Positions 1 through 8,993 of a stretch of DNA of 64,000 nt are shown piece after piece. Every line of letters starts with the position of its first letter. Position 1 is the first letter of the stretch. The stretch is taken from positions 186,001 to 250,000 of the forward strand of contig JADKDU010000027.1 of NCBI GenBank assembly GCA_016714495.1, in the 5' to 3' direction. The DNA comes from Hyphomonadaceae bacterium. GTDB lineage: Bacteria; Pseudomonadota; Alphaproteobacteria; Caulobacterales; Hyphomonadaceae. Under the pieces are notes generated by a model. It had not been told where the DNA came from. It ran no database searches and was given only the letters and a program-made list of their open reading frames with translations. A program made the translations under genes and the position numbers.

Positions 1-521
1 CGGGTTGGCTGTCTGAGCCCGCGCTGCGCGCAGTCGCTGACCGGCTCGGCATGACGTACATTCGCGTCTACGAGATCGCGACATTCTACACGATGTTCAA
101 TCTCGAGCCGGTCGGAAAATATCACTTCCAGGTCTGCGGCACGACGCCGTGCCAGCTGCGCGGCGCGGACAAGCTCAAGGATTTCTGCGAGCGCAAGATC
201 GGGCCGAAAGGCCACGTCTCCGGCGGCGGCAAGTTCTCGTGGGTGGAAGTCGAATGTCTCGGCGCCTGCGTGAACGCGCCGATGATCCAGATAAACGACT
301 ACTATTACGAAGACCTGAGCATAGAGACGCTCGAGAAAATCATCGACGATTTTGCCGCGGGGAAAGAGCCTCAGCCGGGAACGTATGTGAAGCGTCAGAG
401 GTCGGCGCCGGAAGGCCCGCCGACATCGTTGACCGACGAAGCTCTGTTCGACGGTTCGAAGGCCAAACCATTGAGCACGATTCCGAATGCGCCGAAACCG
501 CCTGAGCCGGCGCAAACATGA
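1..521 (+). CDS. nuoE: NADH-quinone oxidoreductase subunit E (NuoE), 5' end outside window
   Basis: 24-kDa subunit of respiratory complex I; it carries the [2Fe-2S] cluster N1a in the NADH-oxidising arm at the cytoplasmic face of the membrane. The reading frame is open from base 3, and the residues before the first ATG (base 51) read as normal NuoE helix sequence, so the gene starts before the window. The cluster ligands are visible as C-x4-C (VCGTTPC) and, about 40 residues later, C-x3-C (ECLGAC). The C-terminal 60 residues are a Pro-rich tail (AAGKEPQPGTYVKRQRSAPE and beyond), common in alphaproteobacteria. It is followed directly by a small membrane-protein gene and nuoF. Identity is clear; only the N-terminus is missing. 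Confidence 0.96.
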   Translation, partial: GWLSEPALRAVADRLGMTYIRVYEIATFYTMFNLEPVGKYHFQVCGTTPCQLRGADKLKDFCERKIGPKGHVSGGGKFSWVEVECLGACVNAPMIQINDYYYEDLSIETLEKIIDDFAAGKEPQPGTYVKRQRSAPEGPPTSLTDEALFDGSKAKPLSTIPNAPKPPEPAQT

Positions 522-535
522 GGGGAGTGACCGTC

Positions 536-754
536 ATGTCGGAGCCAAGCGCCAAGAAGGCCGCTGCGAGGAAGCTGCTGCAGGCATGCTTCTTGGAAGG
601 CTTGCTGCTGATCGCGGGGCTGATCGCCTATTCGCTGACCGGTAACTGGGTCTGGATAGCCATTGGCGTGCTGGGAGGCCTTGGCTTCTCGCTGCCGGCC
701 ATCATCGTTTTTGTCCGTGCAAGCATCGAGGAGCGTGACCGTGCTTCTCGATAA
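536..754 (+). CDS. small two-TM membrane protein between nuoE and nuoF
   Basis: A 72-residue protein with two hydrophobic stretches ([17 protein letters not shown] and [20 protein letters not shown]), a basic N-terminus and a charged C-terminus, so probably a small inner-membrane protein. An ATG at 518 overlaps the nuoE stop, but the ATG at 536 is preceded by GGGGAG at a normal distance and is preferred. The 3' end overlaps the nuoF GTG start, which implies translational coupling within the nuo operon. No known family was recognised. Its location inside the operon suggests a complex I accessory or assembly role, but that is inference only. Confidence 0.7.
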   Translation: MSEPSAKKAAARKLLQACFLEGLLLIAGLIAYSLTGNWVWIAIGVLGGLGFSLPAIIVFVRASIEERDRASR

Positions 755-2048
755 GGATCGTATATTCACTAACCTCTACGGACGCCATGATTTCCGGCTT
801 GAAGCCGCGAAGCAACGCGGGGCCTGGAATTCCACGAAAGAGCTGATGCAGTTCGGCCCGGAATGGATCTGCGACCAGATCAAGGCATCTGGCTTGCGCG
901 GCCGTGGCGGCGCCGGCTTCCCGACTGGCCTGAAGTGGACCTTCATGCCGAAGGTCGTGAAGGATCGGCCTCATTATCTCGTCGTGAACGCGGATGAATC
1001 CGAACCCGGCACCTGCAAGGACCGGGACATCATGCGCCACGATCCGCATCTGCTGATCGAGGGGTGCCTGATTGCGTCTTTCGCGATGCGCGCGAACAAG
1101 TGCTACATCTATCTGCGTGGCGAATACATTCGCGAGCGCGAGTGTCTCGAGGAGGCAATTGCCGAAGCCTACAAGGCTGGCTTGGTGGGCAAGAATGCCT
1201 GTGGGTCGGGCTTCGACTTCGACATTTACTGCCACCACGGCGCTGGCGCTTACATCTGCGGTGAAGAGACTGCGCTGCTCGAAAGCCTCGAGGGCAAGAA
1301 GGGCCAGCCGCGCCTGAAGCCGCCGTTCCCGGCAGGTGCGGGTCTCTATGGCTGCCCGACGACGGTCAACAACGTCGAATCGATCGCTGTTGCGCCGACA
1401 ATCCTGCGCCGTGGCGCAGGCTGGTTCGCGGGCTTCGGCCGTCCGAACAACACGGGCACGAAAGTGTTCTGTGTGTCGGGCCATGTTGAGCGGCCGTGCA
1501 ATATTGAAGAAGAGATGTCGATCCCGCTGAAGACGCTCATCGAAGAGCATTGCGGCGGCGTGCGCGGCGGTTGGGGCAACCTGAAAGCCATCATACCGGG
1601 CGGATCGTCGGTGCCGATGATCCCGAAAGACATCTGCGACACCGTACTGATGGATTTCGACGCGCTGCGTGATGTGAAGTCGGGTCTGGGCACGGCGGCG
1701 GTCATCGTGATGGACAAATCAACCGATCTGATCCGGGCGGTCGCCCGTCTCGCCTATTTCTACAAGCACGAAAGCTGCGGCCAGTGTACGCCGTGCCGTG
1801 AAGGCACCGGCTGGATGTGGCGCGTGCTGGAGCGGATGGTGAAGGGCGAGTCCGAAACTGCCGAGATCGACACGTTGCTCGATGTCGCAAGCCAGGTGGA
1901 AGGGCACACTATTTGCGCGCTGGGCGATGCCGCTGCGTGGCCGATTCAGGGGCTGATCCGGCATTTCCGCCAGGAGATCGAGGACCGCATCACGAACTAT
2001 CGTCAGGGCCGCCCGCACGTTCAGGGCCACACACTGGCGGCGGAGTAG
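741..2048 (+). CDS. nuoF: NADH-quinone oxidoreductase subunit F (NuoF)
   Basis: 51-kDa subunit that binds FMN and NADH and passes electrons to the iron-sulfur chain of complex I. Visible motifs are the NADH/FMN-binding glycine-rich segment [13 protein letters not shown] near residue 55 and the N3 [4Fe-4S] ligands [12 protein letters not shown] with the fourth cysteine in [13 protein letters not shown] near the C-terminus. The open frame extends upstream to 663, but the GTG at 741 has GAGGAG seven bases before it and gives a family-typical 435 residues beginning VLLDKDRIF. The start lies inside the end of the preceding small gene. No defects were seen. Confidence 0.96.
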   Translation: MLLDKDRIFTNLYGRHDFRLEAAKQRGAWNSTKELMQFGPEWICDQIKASGLRGRGGAGFPTGLKWTFMPKVVKDRPHYLVVNADESEPGTCKDRDIMRHDPHLLIEGCLIASFAMRANKCYIYLRGEYIRERECLEEAIAEAYKAGLVGKNACGSGFDFDIYCHHGAGAYICGEETALLESLEGKKGQPRLKPPFPAGAGLYGCPTTVNNVESIAVAPTILRRGAGWFAGFGRPNNTGTKVFCVSGHVERPCNIEEEMSIPLKTLIEEHCGGVRGGWGNLKAIIPGGSSVPMIPKDICDTVLMDFDALRDVKSGLGTAAVIVMDKSTDLIRAVARLAYFYKHESCGQCTPCREGTGWMWRVLERMVKGESETAEIDTLLDVASQVEGHTICALGDAAAWPIQGLIRHFRQEIEDRITNYRQGRPHVQGHTLAAE

Positions 2049-2051
2049 GGC

Positions 2052-3977
2052 ATGACCGACACCGTCAAACTGATCGTCGATGGCGTCACGGTGGATGTTC
2101 CGAAGAACTTCACCATGCTTCAGGCGTGCGAAGCCGCCGGCGCGGAAATTCCACGCTTCTGCTATCACGAGCGTCTGTCGATCGCCGGCAACTGCCGCAT
2201 GTGCTTGGTCGATTGGGTCGGAGCGCCGAAGCCGATCGCGTCTTGCGCCCAGACCGTGGGCGACATGGCGCCGAAGAAAGACGGCACGCCGCACGAGATT
2301 TCGACCCGCAGCCCGCGCGCCATCAAGGCCCGCGCCGGCGTCATGGAATTCCTGCTGATCAACCACCCGCTGGATTGCCCGATCTGCGACCAGGGCGGGG
2401 AGTGCGATCTGCAGGACCAGGCAATGGGCTATGGCCGCGCCGCCACGCGCTACACCGAGAACAAGCGCGCGGTCGACGACAAGAATATGGGCCCACTGGT
2501 CAAGACGATCATGACCCGCTGCATCCAGTGCACGCGTTGCGTGCGCTTCGCTGCGGAAGTCGCGGGCGTAGACGAGATCGGGCTCGCGAACCGTGGTGAG
2601 GACGCCGAGATCACAACTTATCTTGAGAAATCGCTGACTTCTGAGCTGTCGGGCAATGTGATTGACCTGTGCCCCGTGGGCGCGCTGACGTCGAAGCCGT
2701 ACGCGTTCAATGCGCGTCCGTGGGAGCTCCGCAAGACCGAGAGCATCGACGTGATGGATGCGATGGGCGCCGCGATCCGCGTGGATGCGCGTGGGCCCGC
2801 CGTGATGCGCATCCTTCCGCGCGTGAACGAAGAGATCAACGAAGAGTGGATCTCGGACAAGACGCGCTTCGTGTGGGATGGCCTTGGCCGCCAACGTCTC
2901 GACAAGCCGTATGTGCGTGAGAATGGCGCGCTCAAGGCGGTGACGTGGGACGAGGCGCTGAAGCGCGCTGCCGAGATGCTGAAGGTTTCGGGCGATCAGG
3001 TCGGCGTGATCGCGGGCGACCTAGCAGATGCGGAGAGCATGAAGGCCGCTCTCGATCTGGCGACGTCGCTCGGCGTGAAGTCGATCGACTGCCGGCAGGA
3101 TGGCGTGAGGCTGGGGCTGGCAGCGGACGGGTCGAAGCTGCCGCGCGAAAGCTATCTTTTCAATTCGACGATCATGGGCATCGATGAAGCGGACGCGATC
3201 CTCCTCATCGGCGTGAACCCGCGCAAGGAAGCTGCTGTGGGGCAGGGCGCGCTGACGCGCGGCGACGGAGCTGCTGTACTGCACGCTGTGTCGGCGTTCG
3301 CGGCGGCGGCCGGCGCGTTTGCGGACGGCTGGAACGGCTTCAGCGTGCTGCACACGGCGGCTGGACGTGTGGGCGGGCTGGATCTCGGCTTCCTGCCGGC
3401 GGCGGGCGGCAAGGATGTCGCCGGGGTCATCGCGGGCGCGCAGTCGGGCGAGATCAAGACGGTGCTGCTGCTGGGTGCTGACGAGATCGACACCTCGAAG
3501 CTGGGCTCGGCGAAGGTGATCTACATCGGCAGCCATGGCGACAATGGCGCTCACCGCGCCGACGTGATCCTGCCGGCGGCGGCCTATACCGAGAAGTCGG
3601 CAACCTACGTCAACACCGAGGGGCGTGTTCAGCGCACGCAGCGGGCCGTCGCGCCGAAAGGCGACGCTCGCGAAGACTGGGCGATAATTCGCGCGTTGTC
3701 AGCCTATGTCGGCAAGACGTTGCCGTATGACAGCCTCACGCAGCTTCGCGAGAAGCTGGGCAAGGATCATCCGACCTTCCTCGGCCTGGACTTCGCGCCG
3801 GGCACGCACGGCAGGAGCGTCGCGCCCCTATGGCGCGGCTGGTTCGATGCATTCGACCGCCTTCACGTAGCGGTGACGATCACGTTCCACCTGACCAACC
3901 CGATCGCCCGCGCATCGCGCACCATGGCCGAATGCGCCGAACTCGCTGCGGGCACAAACCCCGCGGCTGCGGAATAG
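2052..3977 (+). CDS. nuoG: NADH-quinone oxidoreductase subunit G (NuoG), with an internal in-frame gap
   Basis: 75-kDa iron-sulfur subunit of complex I. The N-terminal ferredoxin-like domain shows the [2Fe-2S] ligands (CYHERLSIAGNCRMC and a later Cys). The His-Cys3 cluster follows in HPLDCPICDQGGECDLQ, then [4Fe-4S] ligands in CIQCTRC with a later VIDLCPVGALTSKP, then the molybdopterin-oxidoreductase-like domain. The protein is 641 residues where relatives have roughly 690. At about residue 394 (bases 3230-3245) the sequence jumps from GVNPRKEAA straight to VGQGALTRGDG. In relatives these two conserved segments are separated by some 45-50 residues, including the RKRW...GVIG...LTY..EHLG region. 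The frame is kept across the gap. It may be a real deletion or an assembly collapse. Confidence 0.93.
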   Translation: MTDTVKLIVDGVTVDVPKNFTMLQACEAAGAEIPRFCYHERLSIAGNCRMCLVDWVGAPKPIASCAQTVGDMAPKKDGTPHEISTRSPRAIKARAGVMEFLLINHPLDCPICDQGGECDLQDQAMGYGRAATRYTENKRAVDDKNMGPLVKTIMTRCIQCTRCVRFAAEVAGVDEIGLANRGEDAEITTYLEKSLTSELSGNVIDLCPVGALTSKPYAFNARPWELRKTESIDVMDAMGAAIRVDARGPAVMRILPRVNEEINEEWISDKTRFVWDGLGRQRLDKPYVRENGALKAVTWDEALKRAAEMLKVSGDQVGVIAGDLADAESMKAALDLATSLGVKSIDCRQDGVRLGLAADGSKLPRESYLFNSTIMGIDEADAILLIGVNPRKEAAVGQGALTRGDGAAVLHAVSAFAAAAGAFADGWNGFSVLHTAAGRVGGLDLGFLPAAGGKDVAGVIAGAQSGEIKTVLLLGADEIDTSKLGSAKVIYIGSHGDNGAHRADVILPAAAYTEKSATYVNTEGRVQRTQRAVAPKGDAREDWAIIRALSAYVGKTLPYDSLTQLREKLGKDHPTFLGLDFAPGTHGRSVAPLWRGWFDAFDRLHVAVTITFHLTNPIARASRTMAECAELAAGTNPAAAE

Positions 3978-3986
3978 GAGGGCGCG

Positions 3987-5102
3987 ATGGAGAACCTCTT
4001 TACCTGGGGCGGTGGGATGTGGGGCGGTATCGGCCTCGCCGTGCTGCAGATCCTTGCGCTGGTCGTCATCCTGCTGGTGTGCATCGCCTTCCTGCTGCTG
4101 TTCGACCGTAAGGTCTGGGCAGCGGTGCAGCTGCGCAAGGGACCGAACGTAGTCGGACCGTTCGGCCTGCTTCAGTCGTTCGCGGACCTGATCAAATTCG
4201 TGCTCAAGGAAGTCATCATCCCGGCGGGCGCCAACAAGACGGTGTTCCTGCTGGCGCCGGTCATCACGTTGACGCTTGCGCTGGTCGGCTGGGCCGTCAT
4301 TCCCGTGGCGCCAGGCTGGGTGATCGCCAACCTCAATGTGGGCGTCCTCTACCTGTTCGCGATCTCCTCGCTTGGCGTCTACGGCATCATCATGGGCGGC
4401 TGGGCGTCGAACTCGAAATACCCATTCCTTGGCGGCCTGCGGTCTGCTGCGCAGATGGTGTCCTACGAAGTCTCGATCGGCTTCGTGATCGTGTCTGTGC
4501 TGCTGCTCGTCGGCTCGCTGAACCTCAGTGACGTCGTAAACAATCAGGCTGGCGGGATCTGGAAGTGGCACGCGTTCGCGTTTCCGACGATCTTCGTCAT
4601 GTTCCCGATGTTCGTGATCTTCTTCATCTCGGCGCTGGCGGAGACGAACCGTCCTCCGTTCGACCTGCCGGAAGCGGAATCGGAACTCGTGGCCGGCTAT
4701 CAGGTCGAGTACTCGTCCTCGCCGTATCTCATGTTCATGATCGGCGAGTACGTCTCCATCGTCCTGATGTGCGCGATGCTGACGCTCCTGTTCTTCGGCG
4801 GCTGGCATATGCCGGTGCCGATCCCGGGCGTCGAGGGGCTGCCGGAATGGCTGCTGAGCCTGGGCGGGCTTTTGGTCTTCATGGTGAAGACAGCGTTCTT
4901 CTTCTTCCTGTTCGCGATGGTGAAGGCGATCGTGCCGCGCTACCGCTATGACCAGCTGATGCGGCTGGGCTGGAAGATCTTCCTGCCGACGTCGCTGGTC
5001 GCGGTGGTGATCGTCGCGGCCTATGTGACCTTTACCAAGGCTCGTGCGGCCGGGCGCGAACACAGAATTCGAACCAGGCTCGACGCCTTGCAAGGCCGCT
5101 GA
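3987..5102 (+). CDS. nuoH: NADH-quinone oxidoreductase subunit H (NuoH)
   Basis: Membrane subunit at the junction of the peripheral and membrane arms of complex I; with NuoB/D/I it forms the quinone-binding chamber. It is a 371-residue polytopic protein with about eight hydrophobic segments. The conserved loop [20 protein letters not shown], the family hallmark, lies in the middle, and the typical [13 protein letters not shown] precedes the last helix. The C-terminus runs about 20 residues beyond the usual end (basic tail [16 protein letters not shown]). This may be natural or may reflect a small indel near 5040. Ten bases separate it from nuoG; about 100 bases precede nuoI. Confidence 0.95.
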   Translation: MENLFTWGGGMWGGIGLAVLQILALVVILLVCIAFLLLFDRKVWAAVQLRKGPNVVGPFGLLQSFADLIKFVLKEVIIPAGANKTVFLLAPVITLTLALVGWAVIPVAPGWVIANLNVGVLYLFAISSLGVYGIIMGGWASNSKYPFLGGLRSAAQMVSYEVSIGFVIVSVLLLVGSLNLSDVVNNQAGGIWKWHAFAFPTIFVMFPMFVIFFISALAETNRPPFDLPEAESELVAGYQVEYSSSPYLMFMIGEYVSIVLMCAMLTLLFFGGWHMPVPIPGVEGLPEWLLSLGGLLVFMVKTAFFFFLFAMVKAIVPRYRYDQLMRLGWKIFLPTSLVAVVIVAAYVTFTKARAAGREHRIRTRLDALQGR

Positions 5103-5203
5103 TCTGAAGCTGTGAGCGAGCCGGCGTCTGTGACGCAAGGCTGGCGTCATCGGCTTGAACAAGATGGCCAGCTAAGCTTCGCGGATTCCGTGGCAGAGGC
5201 GGC

Positions 5204-5689
5204 ATGTCGATCGGCCAAGCCATTCGGGGCGCTATGCTCACTGACTTCCTCGGCGCGTTTGCTCTGTCGATGCGCCAGTTCTTCACGCGCAAGGCGACGA
5301 TCAACTACCCGTTCGAGAAGGGCCCGCTGTCGCCGCGCTTCCGCGGCGAGCACGCGCTGCGCCGCTATCCCAACGGGGAAGAGCGCTGCATCGCCTGCAA
5401 GCTCTGCGAAGCGATCTGCCCGGCGCAGGCCATCACGATCGAAGCCGAACCGCGCGAAGACGGTTCGCGCCGCACGACGCGCTACGACATCGACATGGTG
5501 AAATGCATCTACTGCGGCTTTTGTCAGGAGGCCTGCCCGGTGGACGCTATCGTCGAAGGCCCGAATTTCGAGTTTGCGACGGAAACTCGTGAAGAACTCT
5601 ACTACGACAAGGACCGTCTGCTGGAGAACGGAGATCGCTGGGAACGCGAGATCGCCCGCAATCTGGAACTCGACGCACGCTATAGATAG
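5204..5689 (+). CDS. nuoI: NADH-quinone oxidoreductase subunit I (NuoI)
   Basis: 23-kDa subunit of complex I holding the two [4Fe-4S] clusters N6a and N6b that lead electrons to the quinone site. Two ferredoxin motifs are visible: [12 protein letters not shown] near residue 63 and [12 protein letters not shown] near residue 102. The length of 161 residues is normal. The ATG at 5204 has AGAGG upstream, and the N-terminus starts with a short amphipathic helix as in relatives. The 101 bases between nuoH and nuoI hold no convincing gene. Confidence 0.96.
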   Translation: MSIGQAIRGAMLTDFLGAFALSMRQFFTRKATINYPFEKGPLSPRFRGEHALRRYPNGEERCIACKLCEAICPAQAITIEAEPREDGSRRTTRYDIDMVKCIYCGFCQEACPVDAIVEGPNFEFATETREELYYDKDRLLENGDRWEREIARNLELDARYR

Positions 5690-5734
5690 AAGGGCGCGGC
5701 TCGCGGGGGCGAGTCGAGCCTGAGGACTTCAGTT

Positions 5735-5753
5735 GCCCCGTCCGGGGCGTTTT
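5735..5753 (+). terminator. weak hairpin with short T run between nuoI and nuoJ
   Basis: GCCCC and GGGGC arms (5735-5739 and 5744-5748) enclose a four-base loop, followed by GTTTT. The stem is only five to six base pairs, so this may be an mRNA-processing or partial attenuation site rather than a full terminator; the operon must continue into nuoJ. Confidence 0.3.
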
Positions 5754-5781
5754 GGAACCAAAGGAAGAGGAAAGCCACGCC

Positions 5782-6375
5782 ATGGCGCTGATCGCTTTCT
5801 ACATCCTCTCGACGATCGTGGTGTTGTCCGCGCTCTTCGTCGTGGCGGCGCGCAACCCGGTGCACTCCGTGCTCTGGCTGATCCTAGCGTTCTTCACGTC
5901 GGCCGGCCTGCTTGTGCTGATCGGGGCCGAGTTTCTCGCGATGCTGCTGGTCGTAGTCTATGTCGGCGCCGTTGCGGTGCTGTTCCTCTTCGTCGTCATG
6001 ATGCTCGACATCGACTTCACGGAGCTGAAGCAAGGCTTCCAGAACTACCTCGTTGTCGGCGTGCTGGTGGCCCTGGCGCTGCTGGCTGAAATCGGGATCG
6101 TGGCTGCTGCCGCGACCTTCGGTGGCGGGGCGCAGTTCAATGCGAGCCCAGGCGCCGCGACGAATGCGGAAGCGTTGTCGCAAGTGCTCTATACGGACTA
6201 CCTGCTGCTCTTCCAGATGTCGGGCATTGTGCTGCTGGTCGCCATGATGGGCGCCATCGTGCTGACCCTGCGCTCGCGCCCGAGCGTCAAACGCCAGAAC
6301 ATCGCGGAGCAGACGGGGCGCAAACGCAAAGACGCCGTCGAACTCAAGGACGTGCGACCGGGGCAAGGGATCTGA
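5782..6375 (+). CDS. nuoJ: NADH-quinone oxidoreductase subunit J (NuoJ)
   Basis: Membrane subunit of complex I next to NuoK and NuoA. The 197-residue protein has five hydrophobic helices. The conserved third-helix region ([20 protein letters not shown]), which contains the characteristic pi-bulge tyrosine/glycine segment, is clear. The open frame begins earlier at 5752, but the ATG at 5782 is preceded by GGAAGAGGAAAG and gives the standard N-terminus MALIAFYI. The C-terminal 30 residues form a charged cytoplasmic tail. nuoK starts two bases after the stop. Confidence 0.95.
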   Translation: MALIAFYILSTIVVLSALFVVAARNPVHSVLWLILAFFTSAGLLVLIGAEFLAMLLVVVYVGAVAVLFLFVVMMLDIDFTELKQGFQNYLVVGVLVALALLAEIGIVAAAATFGGGAQFNASPGAATNAEALSQVLYTDYLLLFQMSGIVLLVAMMGAIVLTLRSRPSVKRQNIAEQTGRKRKDAVELKDVRPGQGI

Positions 6376-6377
6376 CC

Positions 6378-6695
6378 ATGGCAGGCTTGGAGCTCACCCT
6401 CGGCCACTATCTCGCGGTGTCAGCGGCGCTGTTCACGATCGGCGTGTTTGGCATCTTCGTTAACCGCAAGAACATCATCGTAATCCTGATGTCGATCGAG
6501 CTGATCCTGCTCTCGGTGAACATCAATCTCGTGGCGTTCTCGGTCTTCAACGGCACCATCATCGGGCAGGTTTTCGCGATGCTGGTTTTGACGGTGGCGG
6601 CCGCCGAGGCGGCTGTCGGTCTCGCAATTCTCGTCGTCTACTTCCGTAACCGCGGTGAAATCGCGGTGGAAGACGTCAACGTGCTGCACGGTTAG
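6378..6695 (+). CDS. nuoK: NADH-quinone oxidoreductase subunit K (NuoK)
   Basis: Small MrpC-like membrane subunit of complex I involved in proton translocation. The 105-residue protein has three transmembrane helices. The conserved glutamate-bearing helices are seen in [19 protein letters not shown] and [20 protein letters not shown], both key charged positions in the proton path, and the usual C-terminus EDVNVLHG is present. It is tightly packed between nuoJ and nuoL, so co-transcribed with them. Confidence 0.96.
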   Translation: MAGLELTLGHYLAVSAALFTIGVFGIFVNRKNIIVILMSIELILLSVNINLVAFSVFNGTIIGQVFAMLVLTVAAAEAAVGLAILVVYFRNRGEIAVEDVNVLHG

Positions 6696-6707
6696 GGGAG
6701 CAGAGGC

Positions 6708-7913
6708 GTGACCTTCCAGGAAATCGCGGCAATCTTCATCGTGCTGGCGCCGGGCATTGCCGCGGCAGTCTCCGGGCTTGGCCAGCGCTTCCTTGGCGAC
6801 AAGGGATCGATGGCGGTGACGACGACGATCGTTATCGCGGCCGCGCTGCTGGCGGCGTGGCAGTTCTTCGCCTGGTCGCTGGGCGGCCAGGCTGGCGCTG
6901 CGCACACGATTGTTCTGTCGCGCTGGTTCAATGTCGGCACGTTCATTGCCGACTGGGCCATCCGCATAGATGCCCTGTCGGTGACCATGATGTTCGTGGT
7001 GACGAGCGTCTCGGCGCTCGTGCACATCTATTCGATCGGCTACATGGCCGAGGATCCGCATCGCGGAAGGTTCTTTGCCTACCTGTCGCTGTTCACTTTC
7101 GCGATGCTGATGCTGGTGACGGCCGATAACCTCGTGCAGATGTTCTTCGGCTGGGAAGGCGTGGGGCTGGCATCCTACCTGCTGATCGGTTTCTGGTACA
7201 GGAAAGCGTCCGCAAATAGCGCCGCGATCAAGGCGTTCGTGGTCAATCGGGTCGGTGACTTCGGTTTCGCGCTCGGCATCATGGCGCTGGTCTTCATGAT
7301 CCAGCCGGCCGCAGGCGTGGATTATACGCAGTTCGGCATAGCTCAGTTCTCGTCGATCCAGTTCGACACGGTGTTCGCAGTCATCGCGAACAACGCGCCG
7401 GTCGACATGGTGGGCGCGGCGGGCGCCATGCCGATCCAGAGCGTAACGTTCGACTTCCTGGGCGTGCATGTGTGGGGTCTCGAAATTGCTGGCATCCTGC
7501 TGTTCATCGGCGCGATGGGTAAATCCGCCCAGTTCTTCCTGCACACCTGGCTGCCGGACGCGATGGAAGGCCCGACGCCAGTCTCCGCGCTGATCCACGC
7601 CGCCACCATGGTGACCGCAGGCGTATTCCTGGTCTGCCGCGCATCGCCGATCTTCTCGGTCTGCGAAGTTGCTTCCAACGTTGTCACCGGTTGTTGGCGC
7701 AGTCACCTGCCTGTTTGCGGCGACGGTGGGCCTGGCGCAGAACGACATCAAGCGCGTTGTTGCGTATTCGACGTGCTCGCAGCTTGGCTACATGTTCTTC
7801 GCCGCGGGTCTTGGTGCTTATGGCGCCGCGATGTTCCACCTCTTCACGCACGCCTTCTTCAAGGCGCTGCTGTTCCTCGGGGCCGGCTCCGTGATTCACG
7901 GCATGCACCATGA
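6708..7913 (+). CDS. nuoL: NuoL, N-terminal fragment (frame broken near 7690)
   Basis: Largest antiporter-like proton-pumping subunit of complex I. The GTG at 6708 has AGGGGAGCAGAGG upstream. Authentic NuoL sequence runs to about 7690: the conserved [19 protein letters not shown] with the key glutamate, and the lysine-bearing [20 protein letters not shown]. After ASNVVT the frame goes wrong and reads Cys/Arg/Gly-rich nonsense to 7913. The true continuation lies in another frame (next entry), so one base was gained or two lost at about 7688-7690 (GTCACCGGTTG). Further breaks follow near 8270, 8394-8406, 8510-8600 and 8698. The gene as a whole spans 6708-8992. Sequence error is more likely than a dead complex I. 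Confidence 0.9.
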   Translation: MTFQEIAAIFIVLAPGIAAAVSGLGQRFLGDKGSMAVTTTIVIAAALLAAWQFFAWSLGGQAGAAHTIVLSRWFNVGTFIADWAIRIDALSVTMMFVVTSVSALVHIYSIGYMAEDPHRGRFFAYLSLFTFAMLMLVTADNLVQMFFGWEGVGLASYLLIGFWYRKASANSAAIKAFVVNRVGDFGFALGIMALVFMIQPAAGVDYTQFGIAQFSSIQFDTVFAVIANNAPVDMVGAAGAMPIQSVTFDFLGVHVWGLEIAGILLFIGAMGKSAQFFLHTWLPDAMEGPTPVSALIHAATMVTAGVFLVCRASPIFSVCEVASNVVTGCWRSHLPVCGDGGPGAERHQARCCVFDVLAAWLHVLRRGSWCLWRRDVPPLHARLLQGAAVPRGRLRDSRHAP

Positions 7914-8310
7914 ACAGGACATGCGCTTCATGGGCGGTGTCCGTCCCAACATGATCTTCACCTGGGCGATGATGCTGATCGGCACGCTGGCGCTCATAGG
8001 CTTCGGCATCCCGGGTACGGATATCGGCTTTGCCGGCTTCTTCTCGAAGGACGCGATCATCGAGAGCGCGTTCGCGTCTGACTCCGCATTCGGGCCGTTC
8101 GCATTCTGGTGCTCCATCGCGGCGGCGTTGCTCACCAGCTTCTATTCGTGGCGCCTGATGTTCATGACGTTCGAAGGTAAGTTCCGCCCGAACCCGCATG
8201 CGCATCATGACGATCACGGCCACGCAGACGATCATGGCCATGCGACCATGGTCGCCATGCCCCCAAAGATGGCCGCGCGCCGGCGCACGAATCGCCGAGC
8301 GTTATGCTGA
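7669..8310 (+). CDS. nuoL: NuoL, middle fragment
   Basis: This frame resumes NuoL at about 7691 with [19 protein letters not shown], then [18 protein letters not shown], the conserved [19 protein letters not shown] helix with its proton-path residues, and [11 protein letters not shown] His/Asp-rich loop ([16 protein letters not shown], about 8196-8245) precedes the break. Authentic sequence ends near MAAR (about 8270). The next correct piece, [20 protein letters not shown], is in a third frame from about 8283. The apparent start codon is an artefact of the frameshift, not a real translation start. Short stretches in alternating frames between 8283 and 8698 (LLFKPQFLTNNADQF, GAIVREADPLYG, LPAWVIWAPFIVTVTGF) complete the C-terminal membrane region. 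Confidence 0.85.
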   Translation: MLPTLSPVVGAVTCLFAATVGLAQNDIKRVVAYSTCSQLGYMFFAAGLGAYGAAMFHLFTHAFFKALLFLGAGSVIHGMHHEQDMRFMGGVRPNMIFTWAMMLIGTLALIGFGIPGTDIGFAGFFSKDAIIESAFASDSAFGPFAFWCSIAAALLTSFYSWRLMFMTFEGKFRPNPHAHHDDHGHADDHGHATMVAMPPKMAARRRTNRRALC

Positions 8311-8698
8311 TGCCACTGCTGCTGCTGGCGATCGGCGCGGTCTTCGCGGGCCTCCTGTTCAAGCCGCAATTCCTGACAAACAATGCGGATCAGTTTCTGG
8401 CAGGGGCGCCATCGTCCGCGAGGCCGATCCGCTCTATGGCCCATACGGCGTTCACCCCTACGGCGTGGCACCGCGCGCCGGCCGTGGCCATGCGCCTGCG
8501 CCCGAACGCGGCGGCTTCAGCCGCTGCAGAGCATCGCGGCGTGGTCGCTGACGAGCAGCATGCCGCCGGATGCAGCGCATGCGGGAGCGCACCATGAATT
8601 GCCCGCCTGGGTCATCTGGGCGCCGTTCATCGTGACGGTGACAGGCTTTGTCGGCGCCGTGATCTTCTATCTACTGGCGCCATCCGTGCCCGCGACGC

Positions 8699-8992
8699 AT
8701 GGCGCAGAATGGCGGGCCGATGCACTCGTTCCTGTCGCACAAATGGTATTTCGACGAGATCTACAATTTCGTGTTCGTGAAGGGCACGGCGGCGCTGGGC
8801 GACCTGTTCTGGAAGGTTGGCGACAAGAAGATCATCGACGGAATGGGACCAGATGGCGTGACCGGCATCGCGAAGGCGGGCGCGGGCGGGCTATCGAAGC
8901 TGCACACCGGCTACATCTTCCACTATGCGCTCGTGATCCTCGTGTCGGCCGTGATCTTCGTGGCCTTCGTTCTGGCCGGGCAGGGACGCTGA
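8699..8992 (+). CDS. nuoL: NuoL, C-terminal fragment
   Basis: The last part of NuoL in its final frame: SHKWYFDEIYNFVFVKGTA, a conserved motif near the end of the lateral helix of NuoL, followed by the last transmembrane helix (YALVILVSAVIFVAFVLAG) and the stop just before the nuoM ATG at 8994. The segment just upstream (to PSVPATH, about 8700) is in a different frame, so a frameshift lies at about 8698. The ATG at 8699 is therefore not a genuine start. Confidence 0.82.
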   Translation: MAQNGGPMHSFLSHKWYFDEIYNFVFVKGTAALGDLFWKVGDKKIIDGMGPDGVTGIAKAGAGGLSKLHTGYIFHYALVILVSAVIFVAFVLAGQGR

Positions 8993-8993
8993 C

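Noticed and set aside
1719..2894. 391-residue minus-strand open frame across nuoF/nuoG
   Set aside because: Arg/Ala/His-rich antisense shadow of high-G+C coding DNA; nuoF and nuoG on the plus strand explain the region with full motif sets.
3828..5162. 444-residue minus-strand open frame opposite nuoH
   Set aside because: Composition is His/Arg/Gln/Asp-rich with no domain pattern; it mirrors the hydrophobic codons of nuoH.
5112..5501. GTG-initiated frame starting in the nuoH-nuoI gap ([20 protein letters not shown])
   Set aside because: The first 30 residues look protein-like, but the rest overlaps nuoI out of frame and is Arg/Ser-rich; not supportable as a gene without homologues.
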